A program made the position numbers and the translations under genes. A stretch of 64,000 nt of DNA from Labilibaculum sp. K2S (GTDB taxonomy: Bacteria > Bacteroidota > Bacteroidia > Bacteroidales > Marinifilaceae), in NCBI RefSeq assembly GCF_030372765.1, contig NZ_JAUCMW010000007.1:62001-126000 (forward strand), read 5' to 3'. Of the stretch, positions 18,206 to 25,996 are shown one piece after another; position 1 is the first letter of the stretch, and every line of letters starts with the position of its first letter. The notes beneath the pieces are model-generated. The model did not search any database and was not told where the DNA came from. It worked only from the letters and a program-made list of their open reading frames with translations.

Positions 18206-18390
18206 ATTTTAAAATTGAGAATATGCCAGCAAGTTGATAAGGTTCCTTTTTTTTCGGTTTTATTCAGTCCATACTGCAACTGGTTTGCGTGAATAGGTTT
18301 TGCTAAACAAATAGCATACCATTATTTGTGCAGTAGGTTAACTTCGGATCAGATGCATCGACAAAATAAAATTAAAACCTATAAAAATGC

Positions 18391-18422
18391 AGTAGTCCAC
18401 AAAGTTACCCTTGTGGACTACT
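18391..18422 (-). terminator. Probable terminator after the DNRLRE lipoprotein gene
   Basis: Perfect 12-bp stem AGTAGTCCACAA/TTGTGGACTACT with an 8-nt loop; on the minus strand it is followed by GCATTTTTA. The T-run is not directly adjacent, so efficiency is uncertain. Confidence 0.55.
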
Positions 18423-18481
18423 CAGAATGTTATTTATTGAGTCCAATAATCTATTACGCTTATTGAGGGATGAAATAATTA

Positions 18482-19831
18482 TTAATTAAGAACGATTTTA
18501 AGTATTGGTCTTTTATTGATTAACTCATTTTCTGTTGAAGCAAAAAAGCTTGATCTGTATATTGTTTCGACAACCTGCGATATTTTAATTCCAAAACGAC
18601 CATCGGAGTTATTTACCATGGCTTGAATTAATGGAGTAATGTCAATATCAGGTTTGTCAATTTTTCCGTTTTCATCTGCAGGTATAATTACTGCGCCGGC
18701 AGCAACTGTAGATGGTTGGTTGTTCCAGGTAACTGTAGTTTCGTCCCAGGCTTGGTCTACTAATTCAATTTTTAAATCATTTTGACCACCATAATATTCT
18801 TCAAGAGAAGCGACATGATTGTCGGCATAGAATAATGAGAGTTTAGCGCTTTTTATCTGTTGTCCTTCAGGAATCTCGCTCAAATCAAATCCCATAAGAA
18901 ACCTGCAGCTTACCGGATCTCCAGTAAAAGTCCATGTAAAAGCCTGAATAAAAGTTCCGTTTTCGTTATTGTCGGGATAGAAACTTGTAAGAGTGGCATC
19001 AGTTATTTTGTTGTAATCAAGAGTAAATTCCTTTATCTCTTCCAGATAAATATTCAGAGGTGTTGTTTCATATTGTTTTAATTGTTCTGCCGTATAGGTT
19101 TCACTAAATGTTTTATAGCCTGATTTCTCTACTTTTATGCTGTAATTTTGCAGACCATCATTTACTGTTAACACATTTAATATTCCGTTTATTTCTTTAT
19201 TAAGATATTCTTTGTTATTCGCTGTTAATGTAATATTGGCATTGCTTGCTGTTGCTGTTTGGTTGTCATCGAGCGTGTAAATACCCATTACAAAATCGAA
19301 TGTTTTAATGTATCTGAATCCAAACTCAACGTAACCAAAATCGGTTGGTTCAAAATTATCAATACTTAATACTTCGGGAGTAACCGTAGTTGTTTCGTTT
19401 AAGTTAACCGAAAAGTCAATGGCAAGAGGGTCATTAACCAAATTGGCTAAATCAGAGCCGTCTTTGGGCGTTGCATAGGCTACATTGCCATTGATATCGA
19501 GTAGTAAAAACTCTGTTACTGTGTAGTTTCCAACTTCCAGCAATAATTTATTTGTAATAAAACTGCCATTAAAACTAATTAGCTCAATTTGTTCCAGTTC
19601 GTAAACTAAGTTGCCATTATCATCAGCAATAGAAACTAAAGCAGACTTTACATTGGTAACTTCGGTAGTTTTTAGCTTGTTTCCAACTGCAGACTTCGTG
19701 CTGTTTTCGCTAACTGCCATTTTAAATTCAACCGGGCTCAGAGTTTTGTTGTCTTCAATACTATCTTTATTGCAAGCTGTAAATGCAATTAGTATTAAAA
19801 AGATACCTGTAAGAAAATTTTTCGTATTCAT
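18482..19831 (-). CDS. DNRLRE-domain surface lipoprotein
   Basis: A 449-residue predicted lipoprotein (signal ends LIAFTAC, Cys at residue 20). Residues about 30-270 are beta-rich with carboxypeptidase-like strands (NGNLVYELEQIEL, LNVLTVNDGLQNYSIKVEKSGYKTF). Residues about 275-449 form a DNRLRE/CBM96-like jelly roll: SCRFLMGFDLSEIPEGQQIKS, KLSLFYADN, ELVDQAWDETTVTWNNQPS and DITPLIQAMVNN. Such domains occur on secreted and adhesive proteins. It lies 63 nt downstream of the STN-barrel gene and is the last gene of the ECF/FecR cluster, so it is the likely effector whose surface display the system controls. No catalytic motif is visible. Confidence 0.78.
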   Translation of the reverse strand: MNTKNFLTGIFLILIAFTACNKDSIEDNKTLSPVEFKMAVSENSTKSAVGNKLKTTEVTNVKSALVSIADDNGNLVYELEQIELISFNGSFITNKLLLEVGNYTVTEFLLLDINGNVAYATPKDGSDLANLVNDPLAIDFSVNLNETTTVTPEVLSIDNFEPTDFGYVEFGFRYIKTFDFVMGIYTLDDNQTATASNANITLTANNKEYLNKEINGILNVLTVNDGLQNYSIKVEKSGYKTFSETYTAEQLKQYETTPLNIYLEEIKEFTLDYNKITDATLTSFYPDNNENGTFIQAFTWTFTGDPVSCRFLMGFDLSEIPEGQQIKSAKLSLFYADNHVASLEEYYGGQNDLKIELVDQAWDETTVTWNNQPSTVAAGAVIIPADENGKIDKPDIDITPLIQAMVNNSDGRFGIKISQVVETIYRSSFFASTENELINKRPILKIVLN

Positions 19832-19894
19832 AATTTAAATTTTTAATATTTACACTCATATAACAATCAATACTTGTTGTTCCCTAGTGAAATA

Positions 19895-21253
19895 TTAGAA
19901 ATAATTTATAACCCCAACTGCCATGTTTAGGTAAATAGGATTCCGGCTGATGAGTTTGTTATTGGTATTCAGTGAAGTACGAGCCCGTCCGCCAGCCATA
20001 AAATAGTAGTGTAAACGGTTAGAAAAAAACTTTACTCCCGTACTTACTCCTACTGATATATCAAGTTTATTAAATGCTTTTGAACTGTACATAGAAAATG
20101 GTGTAGTAAAATCATCTTTCAAAGTGATAGCATAAGTTATGCCCAAAGAGCCAAACACACTCCATTTTGCATTAAGAGGAATTGTGTAATCAATATCGAA
20201 TGGTATCTCAAGATACGAGGATTTATATTTTTGCCTAAATACTGCCACCGAATCGCTTACAATGGTTTGTGTAATGGGAATAGTGTCGGTGTGTATTATA
20301 ATCCCCTCAGAACTTTGTTCCTGCCATGTAATTCCTTCTAAATGTGTTTGCCTGGAAAATATCTGGTGAGTTTTTTTTATTGAAAATCTTTCAATGAATT
20401 GGGTATACAACAGGCCGGTCTTGAATGAAAAACGTTTGATGCTATATCCAAGTTTTATTCCACCGCTGAATCCGTAACTGATTACACTATTGTTTAGCAT
20501 TTGAGCCTCTTCGGTACCAAGGGTATCACCTTTGCTAAAACCAGGTGAAATGCCTAATTCTTCTTTTATCTGAATGGAATAAAAGTATTTGTTTACTGAG
20601 TGTTTATCTGTTGAATTGTTTTGTTCTGTAATGTTAAGATATGAAAGCCTGAGACTATCGGAGAAGCAATCTTGGTTGGGGACTAATTTTGCTGAAATTG
20701 GAAAAACGTTTACCTTGTTTAATACAGAATCAGTTGTAAGAGGTACTGCTTTTAGAGTATCTGTTATTACATTTTTTTCAACATCAAGAATAGGTTTGTC
20801 AGCAGGACCCAAAAGAGGATTTTGATCACAAATATTTTTCACTGGTTGAGTGATATTTTTTGAAATCGCTATATGCTGAGAGGAGGATTGCTGACTTGTT
20901 TCGGTTGCTGTCAAAACTCTAATAGGTTTTGCAATAGAGGCAGTGACTTTAAAAAAAACGACTTGATTATTAATTACCTTATAGTTATTTCCCGACTCCT
21001 TACAAATTTTTTGTAAAAGTGCATTGATGTCAGCATCTTTAACATCAATGCTCACTTTTTGGGCATTTTTCATTATGGAAGTGTTGTATGCGAAAGAAAC
21101 ACCGCTTTGTGCTTCAATGGCTTTTACAGCTTCTATTAATGAAGTTTCGTAAAGTTGCAGGCTGATGTTTCTACTTTCTAAAGTTGTTTGAGCAAAAGAT
21201 AAGGAATGAAAAAACAAGAAAAACACCAGGTATGAATTTCGGGTGATAAGCAA
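19895..21253 (-). CDS. STN-domain protein with C-terminal outer-membrane beta-barrel
   Basis: A 452-residue exported protein. A signal peptide (residues 1-22, core YLVFFLFFHSLSFAQ) is followed by an STN domain at about residues 24-102 (LYETSLIEAVKAIEAQSGV, SIDVKDADINALLQKI, YKVINNQVVFFK), the domain by which TonB-dependent transducers talk to FecR. There is no TonB plug. A low-complexity linker leads to a C-terminal region with amphipathic strands typical of 8- to 10-stranded outer membrane barrels (YGFSGGIKLGYSIKRFSFKT to MAVGVINYF). The only upstream start in frame before a stop is a TTG, so this protein appears to use TTG. It follows the fecR gene by 72 nt. Confidence 0.75.
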   Translation of the reverse strand: MLITRNSYLVFFLFFHSLSFAQTTLESRNISLQLYETSLIEAVKAIEAQSGVSFAYNTSIMKNAQKVSIDVKDADINALLQKICKESGNNYKVINNQVVFFKVTASIAKPIRVLTATETSQQSSSQHIAISKNITQPVKNICDQNPLLGPADKPILDVEKNVITDTLKAVPLTTDSVLNKVNVFPISAKLVPNQDCFSDSLRLSYLNITEQNNSTDKHSVNKYFYSIQIKEELGISPGFSKGDTLGTEEAQMLNNSVISYGFSGGIKLGYSIKRFSFKTGLLYTQFIERFSIKKTHQIFSRQTHLEGITWQEQSSEGIIIHTDTIPITQTIVSDSVAVFRQKYKSSYLEIPFDIDYTIPLNAKWSVFGSLGITYAITLKDDFTTPFSMYSSKAFNKLDISVGVSTGVKFFSNRLHYYFMAGGRARTSLNTNNKLISRNPIYLNMAVGVINYF

Positions 21254-21325
21254 ATTGTAAATTTTTAATGTGAGATATCAGGTTGGATATATTTTCGCAT
21301 AAATTATTATTTATTCAAATTTGTA

Positions 21326-22324
21326 TCAGCATCCGTCCCCTTTTAGGGTGAGGTTGTTATTATCTTTTATCAACTCTAAATTGAATGATAAACAAATAAT
21401 TTCAAGAACTGAATCCAGATTTGCTTCTTCAAAATTTGCACTAAATCTGCAGTTTTTCATGTTTTTAACATCAAGTCGAATATCAGCCTTGTAATAATTG
21501 TTAATATCATTAATAACCTGTTGCAAAGGGCAATCGTCGAAAGCCAATGTTCGAGTTAGCCATGAATTGATATTTAAATTTTTTTCTATATGAGATTTAA
21601 TTAGTGTTTCATTAGTTCTATTGTATGAAACCATGTCGCCAAGATTCAATATTTCCTGCTTGCCATTATTATCATAGACTTTCACCTGCCCGGAACTCAC
21701 ATAAACGTTTATTTGTTTACTGTTTATTTGATTATTAATGGTAAATGAAGTCCCGGTAACCTCTACGAAAAGCCCGTTGCAATCTACAATAAATGGCAGC
21801 CGGTGATTTTTTTTAACAGAGAAAAAGGCTTCGCCAGTAAGCTTAATATTGCGATTCTTGATGCCATATTTATTTGAGTACTGTAAAGTGCTATTTTTAT
21901 TTAAAGCTATTAACGAGCTGTCGGGCATTAGGTTTTCTGAAACTACACTAGTTTTTGACGAAAGTAATATCTGTTTCGGTTTATCCTGAATCAAAAAAGC
22001 AATCACAATTCCAAGTATAATTATCCCTGCAATTTTTAGAATTCTGCTTAATTGTATTGCAGGCCTTGGTTTAACTGTATTTTCTTCTTTAATATTTGCT
22101 TTTGAATAAATTTGTTTAAGCGCTTTTTCTTCATCAATGCTTTCGTAAAAAAGAAGGGCATCAACGGCCTTTACTGTTTGCTGCATACTGAGAAATACTT
22201 CTTTAAATTTATCGTCGGTTTGCAACAAATTAATTACCTGCTGTTTCTCGGCTTCTGAAGCATGCTTGCTTAAAAAGCGGGAAATAAGAAGTTCGTTTTC
22301 TGTATGGTTTGTATTACCTGACAT
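21326..22324 (-). CDS. FecR family anti-sigma factor
   Basis: A 332-residue membrane-spanning sigma regulator. The N-terminal cytoplasmic part (residues 1-90, ending before ILKIAGIIILGIVIAFLI) should bind the ECF sigma factor, the single membrane helix is at about 92-110, and the periplasmic FecR domain follows (LMPDSSLIALNKNSTLQYS, VTGTSFTINN, VYVSSGQVKVYD). The C-terminal DUF4974-type domain (AFDDCPLQQVINDINNYY, FEEANLDSVLEIICLSF) is where the STN partner is expected to dock. It starts 13 nt after the sigma gene, in the classic sigma-FecR order. Confidence 0.92.
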   Translation of the reverse strand: MSGNTNHTENELLISRFLSKHASEAEKQQVINLLQTDDKFKEVFLSMQQTVKAVDALLFYESIDEEKALKQIYSKANIKEENTVKPRPAIQLSRILKIAGIIILGIVIAFLIQDKPKQILLSSKTSVVSENLMPDSSLIALNKNSTLQYSNKYGIKNRNIKLTGEAFFSVKKNHRLPFIVDCNGLFVEVTGTSFTINNQINSKQINVYVSSGQVKVYDNNGKQEILNLGDMVSYNRTNETLIKSHIEKNLNINSWLTRTLAFDDCPLQQVINDINNYYKADIRLDVKNMKNCRFSANFEEANLDSVLEIICLSFNLELIKDNNNLTLKGDGC

Positions 22325-22337
22325 TTTAAGAAGAGAT

Positions 22338-22934
22338 TTATATAGTTATAACAATGTAAGCTGTTGATACCATAGTGAAAAACATAAAAAAAAGTAAAAA
22401 AAGAGTTGAATTCAAATCCTCCCGTAATAATTTTAAGGCTTTGCATATATGATATTCCACACCTTTAATGCTTATATTCAGCCTGTCTGCTATATCTTGG
22501 TAAGAGAGTTCTAGTTTACGACTCATAATGAAAACACGTCGTGTTTTGTCGGGTAGTTTTTTTATGGCCTTTCTTATTTCTTTTCTTATCTCATTTTGGT
22601 TGACCTCCATCTCATGGCAGTTGCTAAGGTTTTTCAGGTTTTGTATACTATTTTCTTCGTAAGTATCATACTTTTGTTTTTTCAGAAAATTGAGTGATTC
22701 GTTTAGTACAGCACGGTACAAGTAGCTGCCAATATTATCAGAAAGGTTAAGCTTTTCGCGTTTTTCCCAAATTTTAACAAACACGTCCTGTACTATTTCT
22801 TCAGCAATATCATTACGGTTGGTAATTTTAAACGCGTGGAAACATAGTTTTTTATAATACTCCAGATATAAGCTTTTGAAGGTGGCAATATCGCCTTGCT
22901 TAATTTTGTAGACAGAGGAGAGGTTCGTATTCAT
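22338..22934 (-). CDS. ECF RNA polymerase sigma factor
   Basis: A 198-residue extracytoplasmic-function sigma factor. Region 2 covers FKSLYLEYYKKLCFHAF to EEIVQDVFVKIWEKRE (residues 15-60) and region 4 has LPDKTRRVFIMSRKLELSYQ to GVEYHICKALKLLRE. A hydrophobic tail (LFLLFFMFFTMVSTAYIVITI) ends the protein, a feature of some Bacteroidota FecI-type sigmas, and may hold it near the membrane. It is the first gene of the cluster and would direct transcription of its own operon once FecR releases it. Confidence 0.93.
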   Translation of the reverse strand: MNTNLSSVYKIKQGDIATFKSLYLEYYKKLCFHAFKITNRNDIAEEIVQDVFVKIWEKREKLNLSDNIGSYLYRAVLNESLNFLKKQKYDTYEENSIQNLKNLSNCHEMEVNQNEIRKEIRKAIKKLPDKTRRVFIMSRKLELSYQDIADRLNISIKGVEYHICKALKLLREDLNSTLFLLFFMFFTMVSTAYIVITI

Positions 22935-23011
22935 ATATTATCATAAAAGTTTCGCAATATAAGTTAAATATGGGAAATTGAAAAATCAACCAATTTATAA
23001 TTTCAGTTTCG

Positions 23012-23326
23012 TTGAGGGCTTATTGCTTTCTGTTTCTTTTGAAAATTTTTCCATGGAAATTGCAAATAAGTTATCTGGCGTGGAGAAGTAAGCAGAGGCA
23101 TTTGATCATTTCTGTATCCGACAATGGAGTTGGGCTAAAAAAGAGGATATGGATAAATTGTTTCGGATTGAACACAGCCATTCAATTGGGAACGAATAAA
23201 GAGAAGGGAACCGGGCTTGGATTGTTACTATGTAAGGAATTTATTGAGATGCACGGATGCGAAATATGGGCTGATGGCAACCAAGAGAAAGGTTGTACTT
23301 TTAATTTTACGATACCACTTAATTAA
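23012..23326 (+). pseudogene. Decayed histidine kinase fragment (HATPase end)
   Basis: A 104-codon frame carries the end of a HATPase domain: LIISVSDNGVGL, then KEKGTGLGLLLCKEFIEMHG and the final FNFTIPLN. The region between is out of frame. Read one frame over, 23141-23180 gives KKEDMDKLFRIEHSHSIGNE, exactly the F-box region expected there. So there are two compensating indels, one at the A-run near 23138-23143 and one near 23185-23200. The kinase body and the N box are missing. The closest relative in view is the C-terminus of the Cache kinase at 31370-33199 (KEKGTGLGLMLCKDFIEKH). It is a relic, not a working gene. Confidence 0.75.
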
Positions 23327-23331
23327 TAATT

Positions 23332-23361
23332 ACCAGCAAGCCAGACAAATGGCTTGCTGGT
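23332..23361 (-). terminator. Hairpin between the kinase relic and the FIST kinase
   Basis: A perfect 12-bp stem ACCAGCAAGCCA/TGGCTTGCTGGT with a 6-nt loop. The following bases are only T-rich (plus: CAGTTTTATA; minus: AATTATTAATT), so it may be a weak or bidirectional terminator for the convergent reading frames. Confidence 0.55.
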
Positions 23362-23395
23362 CAGTTTTATAGACAATTCAGTAGTTGTGAAAGCA

Positions 23396-25357
23396 CTAGT
23401 CAATAGGCAATGAGTAATAAAATGTAGAACCTTTTCCCTGATTACTTTCTACATTTATCTGTCCTTTGTGACCTTCTACAATTTTTTTAACAATGGCAAG
23501 TCCTAACCCATGGCTTGATTCACCGGCTGTGGGTTTAGTACTGGTTTTTTGAAACATCGTAAAAACATTTTCAAGTTCTTCTTTAGGAATACCTTGTCCT
23601 TGATCAATAATTTGGGTGATTATCTGATCGTCTTCTTTAAATACTTTAATTTTTATCTCAGAATCAGGATAGGAATACTTGATTGCATTTCCAATAATAT
23701 TATTTAAAACTTGTATAATTTGCCCTTCGTCAACAGACAATAATTGATGTTCAATTGCAGACTCAACAGTAATTGAGATATTTTTCTTTTGAGCAAAAAA
23801 ACTATTGGTCTTAATATTCCGATGAATCAAAGCGATGTAATCAATTTCTTTTCGTTTTAGATCCAATTTACCTGATTCGATTTTTGAAATGTCTAGCAGA
23901 TCGTTTAGTAAATACAGTAAATTTGAACTCTCCGTATGAATTAACGAAGCAAAATCTTTATGCTCTTCATTTTTCATTTCGTCTTCCAGTAATTCCGAGA
24001 AGCCTTGTATTACACCAAGTGGACTTCGTAAGTCATGGGCTACAATACCAATAATTTCGTTTTTTTGATCATTAAGAACTTTCAACTTAAGACTCTTTTC
24101 TTCCATTTGTTCAATTAAAACATTGATGAAAAAAATTAGGCGGGAAAGAATTCGATTGTGTTGATTTGTATATGGATCTATGAGGGTATTCTTTTTTAAT
24201 GTGTCTTTGGAGGATTCGGTTTTTGTTATTGGTTCTCCTTCTCGAAATCCAACAGTCACCATTGAAGCATTGAGCAAGGCATGAAACGAGTTATTCGAAA
24301 AAAACTCGCCAAATGTGTAAAAGCCGGCAGTTGGGGCGATAACATTAAAAGGTAATGTTTCAAAGTCAACTTCATCCTGCATTAAAAATCTTCTGCAAAT
24401 ACAAGTGTATATAAAGATAGCTTCAGGTTTAAAATTACACATTTGGTGTTGCAATACGGCTGATTCTTCTTTGATAGTTTGAGGATTGCCGTATCCAATA
24501 CGAAATTTTTCACCAGCTTTTACATCTGCTACCATTTGTATGGACTGATCATCTTCATTCACAAAAAATGGAGTTCGGGCAATTTCGTGATTATTCCGGG
24601 TTATTATAAAAGGAAATTCAAGGCTGTTTTGAAAAAAATTATTGTCGGCTTTAATTCCCAAATATTTTTCATAAACCGAAAACGCAGGCATGTTATCAAT
24701 TGTTTTAACCGCCACATCACCTACATCGGTTATTGTCATTTCTTTACTCAGTGGTTGCCAACCAAGACAGCTTGACAATTCTATTTGTAAATTACCACCT
24801 GAAAAACAAACTGCAACAATACCTTCTTTATAACATTTTTCTCCATCAAAAACCAATGTTTCACGCTCATTCGCATAATCGCCGGCTCCACCACCAAAAA
24901 TTGGAAAATCGAGACTTGAAGTTGCCAGAGTGTTAAATATTTTTCCAGAATCGTTGGCGATAGGTGTGGAAAGTAATAGCATTCCCTTAATTTTATCATC
25001 AAGCAGTTTTGTATTTTTAAGCAGTGCGTTGCCAACTTTCTCTTCCTCTCCTAATTGGCAGCTATAAGAAAATAAATTTAGCTTTGCGCTTTCGAAAAAG
25101 GAAAACAAGACAGCTGTTGAATTTGTGAAAATTCTACCTTCTGTAATTTCTCCCACTGATGTAGCTCCGATAATTACAGCGTCAGGGTAAACTTCTTTAA
25201 TTGTTTCGCCTATTGTCAAATACCAGTCTGATTTATTATGAGCTGAAAATACTTGCACAAGAAGAGATTGATATGTTGTAGAATGGCTTATCTCATCAGA
25301 TTGTAATATCTTTTTAAGATCATTAATATCTGATATTTTGAAATTGTGTTGATGCAT
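23396..25357 (-). CDS. FIST-domain sensor histidine kinase
   Basis: A 653-residue soluble kinase. The FIST N domain covers about residues 25-215 (AVIIGATSVGEITEGRI) and FIST C about 220-375 (VYEKYLGI, ACFSGG-like strands, APTAGFYTFGEFF). FIST domains are thought to sense small ligands such as amino acids. A coiled segment then leads to HisKA with the phosphoacceptor H441 in IVAHDLRSPLGVIQG, the N box NIIGNAIKYS, DQGQGIPKEEL and SHGLGLAIVKKIVEGH. There is no membrane segment. No response regulator is adjacent, so it is an orphan kinase. The ATG at 25357 is the natural start. Confidence 0.9.
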   Translation of the reverse strand: MHQHNFKISDINDLKKILQSDEISHSTTYQSLLVQVFSAHNKSDWYLTIGETIKEVYPDAVIIGATSVGEITEGRIFTNSTAVLFSFFESAKLNLFSYSCQLGEEEKVGNALLKNTKLLDDKIKGMLLLSTPIANDSGKIFNTLATSSLDFPIFGGGAGDYANERETLVFDGEKCYKEGIVAVCFSGGNLQIELSSCLGWQPLSKEMTITDVGDVAVKTIDNMPAFSVYEKYLGIKADNNFFQNSLEFPFIITRNNHEIARTPFFVNEDDQSIQMVADVKAGEKFRIGYGNPQTIKEESAVLQHQMCNFKPEAIFIYTCICRRFLMQDEVDFETLPFNVIAPTAGFYTFGEFFSNNSFHALLNASMVTVGFREGEPITKTESSKDTLKKNTLIDPYTNQHNRILSRLIFFINVLIEQMEEKSLKLKVLNDQKNEIIGIVAHDLRSPLGVIQGFSELLEDEMKNEEHKDFASLIHTESSNLLYLLNDLLDISKIESGKLDLKRKEIDYIALIHRNIKTNSFFAQKKNISITVESAIEHQLLSVDEGQIIQVLNNIIGNAIKYSYPDSEIKIKVFKEDDQIITQIIDQGQGIPKEELENVFTMFQKTSTKPTAGESSHGLGLAIVKKIVEGHKGQINVESNQGKGSTFYYSLPID

Positions 25358-25567
25358 GTTTTTGCTTTTTATGTGAAAAACGCATACAAGTTAGTAATCA
25401 CTTAAAAAATTATTAATTGCGAAGGCTAAGCCTGAGTATACCAAAAGGTAACAGTTAAAATTTTAGCATCAAATTTTTTTAATAATAGATATTGGTTATG
25501 TACAACTTTTATTGATGGGAAAAACCAACGTAAATATGTTTTTTGTGCGTTAGTGATTGTATTTACC

Positions 25568-25608
25568 AACACAAATTGTTTGTGTTTGAATTAATTTTCG
25601 TATATTTA
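25568..25608 (+). promoter_or_regulatory. hipBA promoter with overlapping palindromic operator
   Basis: TTTG (25579-25582), an 18-nt spacer and TATATTTA (25601-25608) form a near-consensus promoter. A palindrome AACACAAA-TTG-TTTGTGTT (25568-25586) covers the -33 box, the expected position for an autorepressor site bound by the XRE protein. The ATG of hipB follows 44 nt later. Confidence 0.55.
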
Positions 25609-25651
25609 TGCCTGTGAATGCCAACATTAAATACATATAAAGATATTAGCG

Positions 25652-25996
25652 ATGGTAAATACCAACAAGAATTGGGTTTCGATGAGTGATAAAGCAATTA
25701 TTTCTGCCATTGGCGGGTATGTAAAAGAGCAACGTTTACTGCAAAATAAAACACAGGCAAAAATCGCTGAAACGGCAGGAGTTAATCGCTGGACGGTTAG
25801 TCAATTGGAGAAAGGGGAAGCTGTTTCATTGATTTCCTTACTACAAATTCTAAGAGCTCTTGATTTATTGCATGTGCTTGATAATTTTAAGATTGAAACT
25901 CAGTTAAGTCCCTTGGAACTGGCTAAGTTGGATAAGCAAAAAAGGCAAAGAGCCAGAGGCAAGGATGATAACAAGCAAAATGAAAGCGAATGGTAG
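25652..25996 (+). CDS. HipB-like antitoxin (XRE helix-turn-helix)
   Basis: A 114-residue DNA-binding protein, antitoxin partner of HipA. The helix-turn-helix is QNKTQAKIAETAGVNRWTVS, residues about 32-51, followed by QLEKGEAVSLISLLQILRAL as in XRE/Cro domains. The tail is lysine- and arginine-rich (LDKQKRQRARGKDD). It should bind the palindrome over the promoter and repress the operon, relieved when the toxin ratio changes. Its last 7 nt overlap the hipA start, a sign of translational coupling. The start ATG lies in a region that repeats an upstream segment 96 bp away (see findings). Confidence 0.85.
   Translation: MVNTNKNWVSMSDKAIISAIGGYVKEQRLLQNKTQAKIAETAGVNRWTVSQLEKGEAVSLISLLQILRALDLLHVLDNFKIETQLSPLELAKLDKQKRQRARGKDDNKQNESEW

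Larger units (their letters stand above)
18174..18481. other. Gene-free stretch between two minus-strand genes
   Basis: This 308-bp gap contains a -7 box for the downstream lipoprotein gene (18198-18205) and a 12-bp hairpin that probably ends the DNRLRE lipoprotein gene (18391-18422). I see nothing else that looks coding or structured. Confidence 0.6.
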
